In this document: positions 1 through 9,540 of the stretch, in pieces
Layout: each line of letters starts with the position of its first letter
Position numbering within the stretch: the first letter of the stretch is position 1
From: Gemmatimonadales bacterium
GTDB taxonomy: Bacteria > Gemmatimonadota > Gemmatimonadetes > Gemmatimonadales > GWC2-71-9
Direction of reading: 5' to 3'
DNA length: 64,000 nucleotides
NCBI GenBank assembly: GCA_036265815.1
Contig: DATAOI010000058.1
Span: 1-64,000, forward strand
The notes under the pieces: generated by a model
What the model saw: the letters and a program-made list of their open reading frames with translations, nothing else
The model's database searches: none
Told to the model about the DNA's origin: nothing
Position numbers and translations under genes: made by a program

Positions 1-26
1 CTTACCGTCCTTACCGGCCCCCCGCA

Positions 27-63
27 CAAAAAAACCGGGGACCGCCCATCCATGGTCCCCGGT
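27..63 (-). terminator. intrinsic terminator, minus strand
   Basis: A perfect 10-bp inverted repeat (ACCGGGGACC at 34-43, GGTCCCCGGT at 54-63) encloses a 10-nt loop. Read on the minus strand the stem is followed by a run of seven T (27-33 on the plus strand are A), the textbook layout of a rho-independent terminator. It would end transcripts coming from the minus-strand gene at 312-872. Confidence 0.85.
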
Positions 64-311
64 GCCTATCGGCGCGCGGCGGTCATGCCGCAGTGCTGTG
101 TGGTCGACCTGGTCGCTGCTCGCTAGTGAGCGACCTCAACACGACCTCAAGTTGTAGTGAAATGTCCGGCAGGTGCAATGTTGGTTCGGTTCATGGCGCC
201 GGCGACCGCTTCGCGGGTACCCAGAACTCGGCGAGCGCCGTAGAGGCCCTCCTCTCCAACCGATGTGCAACACATCTTTAGGACATTGTACCGATTCTGT
301 CAATCGATGCA
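64..311. other. intergenic stretch, no gene recognised
   Basis: About 250 bases between the terminator and the stop of the minus-strand membrane protein. Short open frames occur on both strands, but none has a ribosome binding site or a plausible protein. It reads as the 3' untranslated region of the minus-strand gene. Confidence 0.5.
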
Positions 312-872
312 TTACCGGGGCCACAACCACCCGAACGTTCCCGCGGTTACCAGCCCGTAGAGCAGTCCGTCGAAGACCTCCTTGATCGCCACCGACCACG
401 GCTTTCCCATCCAGATTGCGGCGGGAACGGTCCCCGCGGCATAGGCGAGGAATCCGGTCGCGCCGACCACGCCGAAGACGTCCATGTACTCGACGCCCGG
501 ATCGATGGTGTGACAGGCGACGAAGCCGAGGCAGATGGAGATCACCAGTACGAACACGAACCACTGTACCAGCATCGGGGTCATGTTGGGTGCCGCCGGC
601 CTCATGAGGGTGAGCACCCCGACCGGGCCCTCGATGTACTTCTGCTTGATCTCGGGCTTCTCCATGTCCTTGGGATTGCTGCAGTAGGGGAGAATGTACT
701 GGCGGGGCGGGGGATTGCCGGCGCGGATCGCGGCCCGCACGGCGTCCTCGTTGGGCAGTGGGTTGTAGTCGCTCCTGTGGTACTTCAGCACCATATGAAG
801 CAGGAAGCTGGTAAAGAACACGAGCACGGCCGAGAGGAGGATGGGAAGCCAGAGTGCGCCAAGCGTCACCAT
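312..872 (-). CDS. conserved-looking membrane protein of unknown function
   Basis: 186 residues with about four hydrophobic segments: one near the N-terminus (residues about 4-25), then three in the second half. Between the first and second lies a soluble stretch rich in Pro and charged residues. I chose the ATG at 872 because GGAGG stands 6 nt upstream of it (minus strand); a longer reading to 914 would place this ribosome site inside the gene. I do not recognise the family, and there is no catalytic motif. The gene is monocistronic and is followed by a strong terminator at 27-63. Confidence 0.75.
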   Translation of the reverse strand: MVTLGALWLPILLSAVLVFFTSFLLHMVLKYHRSDYNPLPNEDAVRAAIRAGNPPPRQYILPYCSNPKDMEKPEIKQKYIEGPVGVLTLMRPAAPNMTPMLVQWFVFVLVISICLGFVACHTIDPGVEYMDVFGVVGATGFLAYAAGTVPAAIWMGKPWSVAIKEVFDGLLYGLVTAGTFGWLWPR

Positions 873-1024
873 AAGGAGCCTCCAGAGGTGTGGTGGATCG
901 GGGGGACCCGGCATAAGTTACCCGCCCCCCGCCCGGGCGCGAAATGTCGGGTCCGTGATCCGCCTCACCCCCCAGTTCCGGCGACCGGTCAAGATTGCGG
1001 ACAGACCCTCACCTGGAGCGTTCC

Positions 1025-1300
1025 ATGGCGGCAGGCATGAAGCGGCTGTTCAGGGCGGCAATCGCGCTCGTCGCGGCAGTAGTGGTACGGAAAGGCATCG
1101 AGCGGGCCGGGAAAGACGCGCGGGTTCGGCGGAAGGCCGACGACCTGCGGAAGACCGTGCGGGACCAGGTTCCGGTCGCCCGGAAGAAGGCGGGCGAGTT
1201 GGCGCGCGATCTCAAGGATGCGGCCGGGAAGCGGGTGCCGCAGGTTCGGCAGGAGGCAGCCAAACAGATCAGGAAGCTCGCCAAGCTGACGGAGGGCTGA
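1025..1300 (+). CDS. small basic helical protein, unknown function
   Basis: 91 residues, very rich in Lys, Arg and Ala. An N-terminal hydrophobic segment (about residues 9-20) is followed by a charged helix with a pattern like that of small coiled-coil or DNA/membrane-associated proteins. The start at 1025 is favoured by GGAG at 1015-1018; an in-frame ATG at 995 has no such site. It lies just before rmuC on the same strand but is separated by 135 nt containing a hairpin, so co-transcription is uncertain. No family is recognised. Confidence 0.6.
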   Translation: MAAGMKRLFRAAIALVAAVVVRKGIERAGKDARVRRKADDLRKTVRDQVPVARKKAGELARDLKDAAGKRVPQVRQEAAKQIRKLAKLTEG

Positions 1301-1373
1301 ACCACCGCAGTCATCGGCTGCGGGGCCGCCGTCGTGGTCCCGCACGCCGCTCCCCCCTCGTTGTCATAGCCAA

Positions 1374-1399
1374 CGACCAGCCTTAGCTTCGGCTGGTCG
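1374..1399. terminator. hairpin, possible terminator
   Basis: A 9-bp perfect inverted repeat (CGACCAGCC / GGCTGGTCG) with an 8-nt loop lies between the small basic protein and rmuC. No T-run follows on the plus strand, so it could be a weak terminator or an mRNA structure before rmuC. Confidence 0.4.
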
Positions 1400-1435
1400 G
1401 CCGTCCCCTTCCGGCCACGACCTCCAACTTCGCAC

Positions 1436-2665
1436 ATGAACTCTCAGCTCCTTGTCGGGCTCCTGTTGGGCGCGCTGGCCGGCGGCCTCGTCGCATGGCT
1501 CGCCGCCCGCGGCAAGGTCGCGCGCCTGGAGGAGCGGGCTGCGGCCGAGCGTCGCGCCGCCGCGGAGAAGCTCGCGCTGCTGCAACAGGCGGAGCACACC
1601 TTGCGCGACGCGTTCGCCGCGCTCGCGGCCGAGGCGCTGAGGCAGAACAACCAATCCTTTCTGGCGCTGGCGGAGACCAAGTTGGGCGAGCTCCACCAGT
1701 CCGCCGCCTCCGACCTGGAGCGCCGGCAGCAGGCGGTGGACGACCTGGTGCGCCCGCTGCAGCAGGCGCTGGAGCGGGTCGACGGCAAGCTCCAGGAGGT
1801 GGAGAAGGACCGGATCGCCAGCTACGCCGGACTGGTCGAGCAGGTGAAAGCGATGGCCCACTCGCAGCAGGCGCTCCAGGCGGAGACCGGGAACCTGGTG
1901 AAGGCGCTCCGCGCGCCGCAGGTCCGCGGCCGCTGGGGGGAGATGCAGCTCAAGCGGGTGGTCGAGATGGCCGGCATGCTGGATTACTGCGATTTCCAGG
2001 AACAGGCCAGCGTCGAGACTGCCGACGGGCGCCTCCGGCCCGACCTCGTCGTGCGGCTGCCGGGCGGCAAGACGGTGGTGGTCGACGCCAAGGCACCGCT
2101 GGCCGCGTACCTCGACGCGGTGGACGGGAGCCTCGACGATGGCGCCCGCGAGCTGCTGCTGCGCGACCACGCCCGCCAGGTGCGGGAGCACATGATCGGC
2201 TTGTCGGCCAAGGCGTACTGGAACCAGTTCCAGCCGGCGCCGGACTTCGTGGTGATGTTCCTCCCGGGCGAGACGTTCTTCAGCGCCGCCTGCCAGCACG
2301 ACCCCTCGCTGATCGAGTTCGGCGTGAGCCAACAGGTGATCCCGGCGAGCCCAACGACCCTCATCTCTCTCCTTCGCGCGATCGCCTACGGCTGGAGGCA
2401 GGAGCAGATCGCCCGGAACGCACAGGAGATCAGCGAGCTCGGCCGCCAGCTCTACGAGCGGCTCGGCACCATGGCCGGACACTTCGACGACCTCCGGCGC
2501 GGGCTGGACAAGGCGGTCGAGAGCTACAACAAGGCGGCGGGGTCGCTGGAGAACAGGGTGCTCGTCTCCGCGCGGCGCTTCAAGGAGCTTGGCGCTACGG
2601 CGGAGGAGCTGCCGGGAGTGAGCCCGGTGGAGCTCGCCGCCCGGCCGCTGCAGGCGCAACCCTGA
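1436..2665 (+). CDS. rmuC: DNA recombination protein RmuC
   Basis: 409 residues with the family layout: an N-terminal membrane anchor (about residues 4-22), a long Ala/Glu/Arg-rich coiled coil (about 25-140), and the C-terminal RmuC domain (about 150-370), which carries the nuclease-like fold. Typical RmuC stretches include '[14 protein letters not shown]' and '[11 protein letters not shown]', the latter holding the conserved Asp and Lys of the PD-(D/E)xK-like core. In E. coli RmuC limits recombination between short inverted repeats. That is of some interest here because this genome carries many inverted tandem-repeat islands. The start is the ATG at 1436; the length is normal. Confidence 0.93.
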   Translation: MNSQLLVGLLLGALAGGLVAWLAARGKVARLEERAAAERRAAAEKLALLQQAEHTLRDAFAALAAEALRQNNQSFLALAETKLGELHQSAASDLERRQQAVDDLVRPLQQALERVDGKLQEVEKDRIASYAGLVEQVKAMAHSQQALQAETGNLVKALRAPQVRGRWGEMQLKRVVEMAGMLDYCDFQEQASVETADGRLRPDLVVRLPGGKTVVVDAKAPLAAYLDAVDGSLDDGARELLLRDHARQVREHMIGLSAKAYWNQFQPAPDFVVMFLPGETFFSAACQHDPSLIEFGVSQQVIPASPTTLISLLRAIAYGWRQEQIARNAQEISELGRQLYERLGTMAGHFDDLRRGLDKAVESYNKAAGSLENRVLVSARRFKELGATAEELPGVSPVELAARPLQAQP

Positions 2666-2813
2666 CGGGGATCGTTACGAAGGAGCGCTGGATGGGGCGC
2701 GGGAGGACGGTGGGACAGGGAGTGCCGGCAGGGTAACCACGGGGCCGGTGATCGCGATCACGTTCCGCGGGAGGAGGCCTCCATAGGATTGAGGCGACCT
2801 GAAGGAGGTCCCT

Positions 2814-3476
2814 ATGCGTACTGATCTTGCGCGGCATGCGCGCTACAGCATGATGGCCGCTGCCTGGCTCGGCGCCCTCGCGATGGGCGCCTGTAAAGGC
2901 AAGGAAAAAACCGCCGATACCGGACGGGTCGAGACCCCGGCCGCAACCGACACCGGCACCGCCGGGATGGCGGGGGCGGGGACGGCCGACACCGCGAAGG
3001 CGGCCACCAGCAATGCCCCGTACACCGATCCCAACATCGTGGCGCTGCTCGACGAGGCCAACAAGGCCGACAGCGCGGCGGGAGCGTTCGCCCTCACCAA
3101 GGCGGCCGATCCAGGCGTGAAGCAATTCGCCAAGATGATGATGGGTGAGCACCACGCCCTCCGGGTTCAGGGGCTAGCGTTGGCCAAGAAGCTCAACGTT
3201 ACCCCGCAGGCGCCAACCGAGGACCCGGTGAAGGCTGCCGGCACCTCCGAGATGGACTCGCTCCGCGCGGCCGGGAAGGGCGCGGCGTTCGACAAGGTCT
3301 ACATCGACCAGGAGGTCACCATCCACAAGGCGGTGCTCGACCTGGCGAACAAGGGTCACGACGATACCCAGAACGCGGAGCTCAAGGCCCTGATCGAGAA
3401 GGCGAAGCCCATCATCCAGAGACACCTGGACCGGGCGGAGGAGCTGCAGAAGAAGCTGGGCAAGCCGACCACCTAA
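2814..3476 (+). CDS. DUF4142 lipoprotein
   Basis: 220 residues. A lipoprotein signal peptide ends in the lipobox LAMGAC with Cys27. A Thr/Ala/Asp-rich linker follows (about 30-70), then a DUF4142 helical domain (about 72-215) with the family features 'ALTKAADPGVKQFAKMM..EH' and the C-terminal 'IQRHLDRAEEL'. DUF4142 domains resemble ferritin-like bundles, and their role in envelopes is unknown. The ribosome site GAAGGAGG lies directly before the ATG and is among the best in the window, suggesting strong expression. The gene is monocistronic and followed by a 12-bp hairpin at 3520-3552. Confidence 0.88.
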   Translation: MRTDLARHARYSMMAAAWLGALAMGACKGKEKTADTGRVETPAATDTGTAGMAGAGTADTAKAATSNAPYTDPNIVALLDEANKADSAAGAFALTKAADPGVKQFAKMMMGEHHALRVQGLALAKKLNVTPQAPTEDPVKAAGTSEMDSLRAAGKGAAFDKVYIDQEVTIHKAVLDLANKGHDDTQNAELKALIEKAKPIIQRHLDRAEELQKKLGKPTT

Positions 3477-3519
3477 AGCGCTAGCGGCGATCAGCAGAAG
3501 CGATTTCCAAGCAGGTGAC

Positions 3520-3552
3520 GCGGCCCCCGGGTCAGGTTATCCCGGGGGCCGC
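3520..3552. terminator. bidirectional hairpin between convergent genes
   Basis: A perfect 12-bp stem (GCGGCCCCCGGG / CCCGGGGGCCGC) with a 9-nt loop sits exactly between the ends of the DUF4142 gene (plus) and the permease gene (minus). There is no clear T-run on either side, so it is a GC-hairpin type terminator that could serve both genes. Confidence 0.7.
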
Positions 3553-3568
3553 GGCTCGTTCGGGTGCA

Positions 3569-4924
3569 TCACGGCCCGCCGGTGGCGACTCGGCCGGTGA
3601 CGGCTCCCACGGGCACGGCACTACCGCGCCGCGCCGCCGCCCGCCTTCCCGATCCCGTCGTCCAGTAGAGGATGGTCGCCAGGATGAGGACCCCTGCCAC
3701 GGCGAGCAGCTCGCGCGCCGTGCTGGAGCTGAGCACTCCCAGAAGACCGAGCACGGCAAGGAGCGGGATCACCCCGCTGCGCCCCGGCAGAGCGGTGTCG
3801 CCACGGGCGCGGGCGCGCCGCTCCAGCTCCCACGCCGCGGCGCAGCAGGCCACGTAGAGCAGCATGTTCGACACGCTCGCCAGAAACACCAGCGAAGCGA
3901 ACGTGCCGGTCAGCGCAAGCAGGGCCGCGATGACCCCGTACGCCACCAGCGCGTAGTGGGGGACCCGGGTGCGGGGATGCACCTCGCCCAGGGGTCTCGG
4001 AAGGACTCCCATTCGCCCGAATGCGAAGAACATGCGTGAGGACCCGAGCACATCGCCGGCGAGCCAGCCGAGCATCGAGACCGCACCTGCCGCGAGCATG
4101 AAATACCGGCCGGAGGGGGAGATCCGTGCCAGGGCGTCGGCCAGGGGCGCCCGGGACGCGGCCAGCTCGGGGCCGAGCACGCCCTGAGCGACGAGCTGAA
4201 TCGCCAGATAGAGGAGCACGATCAGGGAGAAGGCCGCCAGCAGCGCCCGCGGAATGGTCCGGGCCGGATCGCGCACCTCGCCGCTCGCTCCCAGCGCGAT
4301 CTCCATCCCGGCCAGCGCGAACACGGCCAGGATCGCCCCGCGGGCCAGGCTGGAGGCGGCCGGCATCTGGGGAATGGCGAGATGCTCAGGACGGACCAGG
4401 GTTGCACCGAGCGCGACGAAGAGGAGCAGGGCGAGGAACTTGACGACCGCCGCCCCGGCCGCGACTCGCGTGCCCGACCGCACTCCGGGGAGGTTGACCG
4501 CCACGAGCGCCGCGAAGAGCAGCACGATGGCGGCCGCCCGGAACAGGCGTCCACCGAGCAGAGGGCTCAGGGTCGAGAGCGAGTCGACCAGCGCGGCCGC
4601 GACTCCGGCGGCCGCGAGCACACAGGTGAGCGCGAGCAGCACGCCCGTGAGGTAGCCGGCCAAGGGCCCGAAGGCGACCTCCGCGTACGCGTAGATCCCA
4701 CCGCTCCGCGCCACCCGCTGTCCGGCCTGGGCCATCGCCGCCACGGCGAATCCCATCACCACCGCGGCGAGCAGCACCGCGAGCGGCCCCGCGCTGCCCA
4801 CGGTGAGCGCGAGGGCGGCGGGAATCGCGAAGATCCCGCCGCCGATCACCGAGTTGATCAGGCTGCCCGCGAGGGCGGCTGGACCGATCACGCGGAGGAG
4901 GCCTTCGTCGCTCTGGTCGGTCAT
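3569..4924 (-). CDS. APC-family amino acid permease
   Basis: 451 residues with about 12 membrane segments. The N-terminus shows the APC signature in TM1 (GSLINSVIGGGIFAIPAAL: the unwound Gly-rich substrate site), and TM3/TM6 carry 'GGIYAYAEVAFGPLAGYLTG' and 'FALAGMEIALGASGEV'. It probably imports or exchanges an amino acid across the inner membrane; the substrate cannot be read from sequence. I chose the ATG at 4924 because protein-like sequence begins there ('MTDQSDEG'); the frame stays open to 5167, but that extension looks random. The gene has its own transcript unless the upstream Ser/Thr kinase reads through. Confidence 0.85.
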   Translation of the reverse strand: MTDQSDEGLLRVIGPAALAGSLINSVIGGGIFAIPAALALTVGSAGPLAVLLAAVVMGFAVAAMAQAGQRVARSGGIYAYAEVAFGPLAGYLTGVLLALTCVLAAAGVAAALVDSLSTLSPLLGGRLFRAAAIVLLFAALVAVNLPGVRSGTRVAAGAAVVKFLALLLFVALGATLVRPEHLAIPQMPAASSLARGAILAVFALAGMEIALGASGEVRDPARTIPRALLAAFSLIVLLYLAIQLVAQGVLGPELAASRAPLADALARISPSGRYFMLAAGAVSMLGWLAGDVLGSSRMFFAFGRMGVLPRPLGEVHPRTRVPHYALVAYGVIAALLALTGTFASLVFLASVSNMLLYVACCAAAWELERRARARGDTALPGRSGVIPLLAVLGLLGVLSSSTARELLAVAGVLILATILYWTTGSGRRAAARRGSAVPVGAVTGRVATGGP

Positions 4925-5138
4925 CGGTCGCCGTTGATCGGGGTGAATCCGTCTCGACGTTGGGGCCAGGCTTGCCTGCAAGGCAAGACGCCAGGCATCA
5001 TAAGCTACGGCCCGGCCGCCGATGTCCGCCAGGTTCGCGCCACCACTCGCGCAGGAGTTCAGGCGAAGTGGTAGCCCCACTCCGCTGATGATATTTCCGA
5101 CGCGGCAACTCGCGCGCAGGTTTCCAGCGGGGCGCCCG

Positions 5139-7541
5139 TTACTGTGCGTATCGCTCCCGCGCCGCATCCCACGACTGCTTCAGCCCCTCGAAAAACCGGC
5201 GCCCCTCGGGATCCCGGCGAATCGGCTCCAGCAACGGATCGCGCTGAAACCAGGGATAGCACGGAAAACCGGTCTCCACGGCGCGACCGAGCCAGAGGCG
5301 GGCGTGACTCAGCTTCCCCAATTGGGCGTAGGCGGCGCCCAGGCCGTAGGCGACGTGGTGGTCCATGTAGCCGTTCTCGACGACCTCGCGGATCAGCGCC
5401 TCGGCCCGAGTCCGGTCTCCTCGAGCCGCCGAAAAGCTGGCGAGCGAGGCACGCGAACGCGCGGCGGCCGGAGCGGATGGGGAGCTCGCGAGCGAGTCGA
5501 GCACTGCGAACGCTCGGGCGGTGTCGCCGCTGTAGAAGTAGGCCTGCGAGAGATACGAGTCGACATAGGCCCGGCTGCTGGTCCGCCGTACCTCTTCCAG
5601 CGGCCCGATCGCTTCGCGATAGTGGCCCGAGAGGAACTCCACCACACCCCTGGTGCGGAGCTGCTCCGGCAGATTGAGCGGATCGACCGCGAGCGCCTTC
5701 CTTACCTCCAGCGACGCCTGGTCGAGCAGGCCGAGGTGGTAGAATGCGGCCGCTCTGAAATAGTGCGCCAGGTCGAGATTGGGGTCGAGTTCGAGGGCGT
5801 GGCCGCTCTCCTCCAATGTGCGTCCCCAATCGAACTCGGACTTCCGGGCCACGGCTGCTCGGGCCAGGTGCGCCTCCGCCAGCGACGAGTCGAGGGCGAT
5901 GGCCCGGGTCGCATCCGCTTCGGCCCGCTCTCCCCAGATCTTCACGTCTTTCCCGGTGGCAAAACGCAGGTGCATGTCGGCGCTCGCCATCGCCAGGCCC
6001 GCCAAGGCGAGCGCGTAGGTGGAGTCGAGCGCCAGCGCGCGCTCGAACGCCGCGATGGCCGCCGCCGTGCCTTGCTCCGAGATCCGGGCGAGCTGGGCCC
6101 GCCCTTCGAGATAGGTCTCGTACGCCGCGCCGTTGCTGGTATACCGCCGGTAGAGCCGCGCATGCTCGGCGGCACTCATTCGAATGGAAAGCGCGCCGCT
6201 CACCCGTTCGGCGATCGAGTCCTGCAGCGTCAGCAGATCCTGCCGGGCCAAGTCATAGTGGGCGCCCCACAGAGGCGAGCCGTCGTTCGATCGCAGCAGC
6301 TGGACGCTCACCCGCAGGCGATCACCAGCGGGCTGGACGGTTCCGGCGAGAAGATAGTCGACCGCCAGTGTCCGGCCGGCCTCGCGAGGATCGGGGTCCT
6401 GGCCGGCATAACGCAGAATCGCGCTGGTGGGCCGAAGCCGGATCTGCCTCACGGCCGCGAGATGGGTGATGATCGCATCCGGAATCCCGATGCCCAGCAC
6501 GCCGGAATCATCGGCGGCGCCGATGCTGCGGAAGGGAAGCACCGCGAGGGCGATGGGTCCGCTGGGAGGCCCGGTTGAGGGCTGCCGGCGGCCCAGGAGG
6601 TAGGCTCCCGCGCTGACGGCGAGCACGGCCGCCGCTGCAATGGCAACCAGGCGCCTCGCCGGAACAGCCGGGGGATTTGCCCCGGCTGCCGTGAGGCCGT
6701 GCCTGAGCGCCGCGCTGAGCTCGGCGCCCGTGGCAAAGCGATCCGCGGGCGCCTTGGCGAGTGCTCGAGTCAACGCGGCGTCGAGCGCGGGAGACACGCT
6801 CTCCCGGATCCGCCGCACCGAGGGGATTGGGTCGCCGATGCGCTTGGCGATGACGGCGTGTGCGGTCGGGCCGGTGTAGGGGGGCTCCCCCGCGAGCATC
6901 TCGTACAGCACGCAACCGAGGGCGTAGAGGTCGGTGCGACCGTCGATCGCCCGCTCGCCGCTGGCCTGCTCCGGACTCATGTAGGCCGGTGTGCCGACCA
7001 CGATGCCCGTCTCGGTGAGTCGCGTCTGGTCGGTCTCGCTCAATGACCGCGCAATCCCGAAATCGGCCACCAGGGCATGGCCGCCGGTCAGCAGAATGTT
7101 CTCGGGCTTCACGTCCCGGTGGACCACGCTGTGGCGATGGGCCCAATCGAGCGCGTCCGCCACCTCGGAGGCGAGCCGAACCGCTTCCTCGAGCGGGAGC
7201 TGCCCCTCGCGCTCGAGCCGTGCCCGCAGCGACTCGCCCTCGACGTAGGGCATGGTGAACCAGAGCCGGTCGGCGCCGCCCCGTGGCGCGAGCACCCTGC
7301 CGGAGTCGAGCACGGTCAGGATATGGGGATGCTGCAGGCCTCCCGCGAGCCGGATCTCGCGCTCGAATCGTTCGGGCCCGAGCGCCGCGGCGAGGTCGGA
7401 CCGGAGCACCTTGAGGGCGACGAGCCGGTCGTGGCGGAGGTCTCGGGCGAGATAGACCGTCGCCATGCCGCCATGACCGAGCTCGCGCTCGAGGACATAG
7501 CGGTCGTGGAGGGCGTCGGCGAGGGAGGGATCGACTGTGGC
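5139..7541 (-). CDS. receptor-type Ser/Thr protein kinase with TolB-like domain and TPRs
   Basis: About 800 residues. The cytoplasmic kinase domain (about 15-275) has every key motif: GHGGMATVY loop, VALK lysine, VVHRDVKPEN catalytic loop, DFG, and SPEQ. A single membrane helix follows at about 310-330. Outside it is a domain beginning 'IALAVLPFRSIG', as in FlgO/TolB-like and adenylate-cyclase-associated regions. Tetratricopeptide repeats (about 470-790) complete the protein. This architecture is common in Gemmatimonadota and Acidobacteriota, where it is thought to sense periplasmic ligands. The start is uncertain: I favour the GTG at 7541 ('VATVDPSLADALHDRY'), but a TTG at 7574 is also in frame. 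It lies downstream of surE on the same strand. Confidence 0.92.
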   Translation of the reverse strand, partial: ATVDPSLADALHDRYVLERELGHGGMATVYLARDLRHDRLVALKVLRSDLAAALGPERFEREIRLAGGLQHPHILTVLDSGRVLAPRGGADRLWFTMPYVEGESLRARLEREGQLPLEEAVRLASEVADALDWAHRHSVVHRDVKPENILLTGGHALVADFGIARSLSETDQTRLTETGIVVGTPAYMSPEQASGERAIDGRTDLYALGCVLYEMLAGEPPYTGPTAHAVIAKRIGDPIPSVRRIRESVSPALDAALTRALAKAPADRFATGAELSAALRHGLTAAGANPPAVPARRLVAIAAAAVLAVSAGAYLLGRRQPSTGPPSGPIALAVLPFRSIGAADDSGVLGIGIPDAIITHLAAVRQIRLRPTSAILRYAGQDPDPREAGRTLAVDYLLAGTVQPAGDRLRVSVQLLRSNDGSPLWGAHYDLARQDLLTLQDSIAERVSGALSIRMSAAEHARLYRRYTSNGAAYETYLEGRAQLARISEQGTAAAIAAFERALALDSTYALALAGLAMASADMHLRFATGKDVKIWGERAEADATRAIALDSSLAEAHLARAAVARKSEFDWGRTLEESGHALELDPNLDLAHYFRAAAFYHLGLLDQASLEVRKALAVDPLNLPEQLRTRGVVEFLSGHYREAIGPLEEVRRTSSRAYVDSYLSQAYFYSGDTARAFAVLDSLASSPSAPAAARSRASLASFSAARGDRTRAEALIREVVENGYMDHHVAYGLGAAYAQLGKLSHARLWLGRAVETGFPCYPWFQRDPLLEPIRRDPEGRRFFEGLKQSWDAARERYAQ

Positions 7542-7607
7542 CACGATCCTGCCGGGGTGGAGGAACGCTATCAATGTGGGAGGGTGGGCTGGGGATCGCC
7601 AGCGGCT

Positions 7608-7632
7608 GGCACCGCTCGGCCGCCGCGGTGCC
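7608..7632 (-). terminator. hairpin after surE
   Basis: An 8-bp perfect stem (GGCACCGC / GCGGTGCC, 9-nt loop) lies just beyond the surE stop codon. It has no T-run, so it is only a possible terminator separating surE from the kinase gene. Confidence 0.4.
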
Positions 7633-7646
7633 GATGGGGGAGATGC

Positions 7647-8381
7647 TCAGTCCAGCTGGTGCTCCGCACGCACGCGCTCGAGGGCCACGTGATCCGTCAG
7701 ATCCAGCTCCAGCGGCGTGAGCGAGACCCATCCTTCCTTCACCGCCCACCGGTCGGTGCCTTCCTCGCTGTCCTCGATCGGCCGCACCGTGAGCCAGAAG
7801 TGCTTGCGTCCCATCGGATCTTCGCCCGGCACCACGCCCCCGTCGTATTGCCGCACCGACTGGCGGGTCCACATGAGGCCCCGGGGCTGGCGCGGGAAGT
7901 TGACGTTTACCAGCTTGAGCCAGGGATCCTGCAGCAGCAGGCATTCGAGGACCCGCTGCACGTAGGGCGCGAGAACGTCGAACGCCGGCTCGGTCCGTCC
8001 CGCCGGCGTGCTCAGTGCCACGCCCCGGAGCCCCAGCAGCGCCGCCTGCTTGGCCGCCGCGAGCGTCCCCGAGTGCCACGCGGAGTTCCCCAGGTTGGGA
8101 CCCAGGTTGATGCCCGAAAGCACGACGTCCACCTTCTCCCAGTTGTACGCGCCGAGCGCGACGCAGTCGGCCGGGGTGCCGTTGACCCGGTGCGCCTGGA
8201 AGTCGCCCAGCATAGTCTTCCGGAAGGAGAGCGGACGGCTGGCGGTGATGGCGTGCCCCATGGACGATTGCTCCACGTCGGGCGCCACCACTCGGACGTC
8301 CCCGAACTGGGCCGCGGCCTTGGCCAGCGCCAGGATGCCCGGGCTGTAGATTCCGTCGTCGTTGGTCACCAGGATCCGCAT
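7647..8381 (-). CDS. surE: 5'/3'-nucleotidase SurE
   Basis: 244 residues, the normal SurE length. The N-terminus '[11 protein letters not shown]' carries the metal-binding Asp pair, '[13 protein letters not shown]' holds the conserved Ser/Asn-type metal ligand region, and 'VNGTPADCV' and '[10 protein letters not shown]' complete the active site. It hydrolyses nucleoside monophosphates (and short polyphosphates in some members) in the cytoplasm, often as a stress function. It is divergent from the lipid kinase gene at 8421, with only 39 nt between the two starts, so both promoters must be compressed into or overlap this gap. Confidence 0.95.
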   Translation of the reverse strand: MRILVTNDDGIYSPGILALAKAAAQFGDVRVVAPDVEQSSMGHAITASRPLSFRKTMLGDFQAHRVNGTPADCVALGAYNWEKVDVVLSGINLGPNLGNSAWHSGTLAAAKQAALLGLRGVALSTPAGRTEPAFDVLAPYVQRVLECLLLQDPWLKLVNVNFPRQPRGLMWTRQSVRQYDGGVVPGEDPMGRKHFWLTVRPIEDSEEGTDRWAVKEGWVSLTPLELDLTDHVALERVRAEHQLD

Positions 8382-8420
8382 TCAGGCAATCTATCCTCTC
8401 ACCGGCACACCTCATCTGCG

Positions 8421-9323
8421 ATGCACGTCACCCTGCTTCACAATCCCTCGGCTGGCGAAGGGGAGTACTCCCGGCACAAGCTGGTCCGAGCCCTGGTGGC
8501 CGCCGGTCACGCGGTCACCTACCAGTCGACCAAGGAGAAGGACTACGCACGGGCCTTGACCGACCCGGGTGACGTGGTGCTGGTGGCCGGCGGAGACGGC
8601 ACGGTGCGCAAGGCGGCGGGCGCCCTGCTGGGTCGCGACGTGCCCCTGGCGCTGCTTCCGATGGGCACCGCCAACAACGTCGCCAAGGCGCTCGGGGTGG
8701 AGGGCTCGCCCGAGGAGGTCATCGCCGGTCTCGCCGCATCCCGGCCGCAACGGTTCGACGCGGGCGTGGTCAAGGGCTCCTGGGGAGAAGGCCACTTCCT
8801 GGAGGCGGTAGGCCTCGGCCTCTTCCCGGTCACGATGTGCCTGGTGGAATCGCGGGCCGATCACCGGGAAGGACGCGCCGAGCACGAGGATCTCGGCATC
8901 ACCCGGGACGTCCGCTACCTGAGCCGGGTGCTCCGCGACCTCCGTCCGCAGGCATGGCAGATCGAGCTGGATGGCCAGGACGTCTCGGGTGAGTTTCTGC
9001 TCTGCGAGGTGATGAACATCCCGTCAATCGGCCCCAATCTGCGGCTGGCTCCCGGCGCGGACGCCGGTGACGGCCTGCTCGACGTGGTGCTCGCCACCGA
9101 GCGCGAGCGCGAGTCGCTGCGCGAGCATGTCGCGGCCCGGGTGGCGGGTGACGATCACCAGATCGATCTCCCGATCCGGCGCGCGCGGGAGATCTGCATC
9201 GTCGCCCACGGCGCAGAGCTGCACGTCGACGACGAGCTCCAGCGGCCCGGCGAGGCGCCGTCCGCCGCGGGGGCGCGGATCCAGCTGAGCCTGCTGCCGG
9301 GGGCGTTGAGATTTCTGGTGTAG
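8421..9323 (+). CDS. diacylglycerol kinase family (YegS/BmrU-type) lipid kinase
   Basis: 300 residues. The N-terminal catalytic domain shows 'HNPSAGEGEYSRHKL', the nucleotide-binding loop 'VLVAGGDGTVRKA' (GGDGT) and 'LALLPMGTANNVAKAL' (GTANN), all diagnostic of the DAGK_cat family. The C-terminal half is the beta-rich YegS-like domain. The likely reaction is ATP-dependent phosphorylation of diacylglycerol, a sphingoid base or a related lipid at the membrane; the exact lipid is unknown. The frame is open far upstream (to 7077), but family sequence starts at the ATG at 8421. The gene is followed at once by a 12-mer/9-mer tandem repeat island. Confidence 0.9.
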   Translation: MHVTLLHNPSAGEGEYSRHKLVRALVAAGHAVTYQSTKEKDYARALTDPGDVVLVAGGDGTVRKAAGALLGRDVPLALLPMGTANNVAKALGVEGSPEEVIAGLAASRPQRFDAGVVKGSWGEGHFLEAVGLGLFPVTMCLVESRADHREGRAEHEDLGITRDVRYLSRVLRDLRPQAWQIELDGQDVSGEFLLCEVMNIPSIGPNLRLAPGADAGDGLLDVVLATERERESLREHVAARVAGDDHQIDLPIRRAREICIVAHGAELHVDDELQRPGEAPSAAGARIQLSLLPGALRFLV

Positions 9324-9334
9324 GGGGGAAGGAC

Positions 9335-9490
9335 GGCGGCGGTAAGGGCGGCGGTAAGGGCGGCGGTAAGGGCGGCGGTAAGGGCGGTAAAGGCGGTAAA
9401 GGCGGTAAAGGCGGTAAAGGCGCGAGAACCCAGACCCTCGTTTCCGCATGACCAGACCTTACTGCCCTTACCGCCCTTACCGCCGTACCG
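9335..9490. repeat. tandem repeat island (4 x 12-mer, 4 x 9-mer) with inverted partner
   Basis: Positions 9335-9382 are four perfect copies of the 12-mer GGCGGCGGTAAG. Positions 9383-9418 are four perfect copies of the 9-mer GGCGGTAAA. After about 45 nt an inverted, slightly degenerate copy follows (9464-9490, units of CTTACCGCC), so the RNA or single strand can fold into a long hairpin. The island lies between the lipid kinase and the CMD-like gene and has relatives at 12307-12399, 25704-25830 and at the left edge of the window (1-16). Confidence 0.9.
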
Positions 9491-9540
9491 CCCGGCTCGC
9501 GTTAGATTGCGAACTCCCCCTGCTCGACGGAGCCCCAGGC

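Noticed and set aside
5022-6578. Plus-strand frame of 518 codons
   Set aside because: Antisense of the Ser/Thr kinase receptor; no domain or ribosome site.
8421-9323. 748-codon reading of the lipid kinase gene starting at 7077
   Set aside because: The part before 8421 is antisense to surE and the Ser/Thr kinase; family sequence begins at the ATG at 8421.
9335-9418. CRISPR-like array
   Set aside because: Units of 9-12 nt are directly adjacent without spacers, and no cas gene is present. These are simple tandem repeats.
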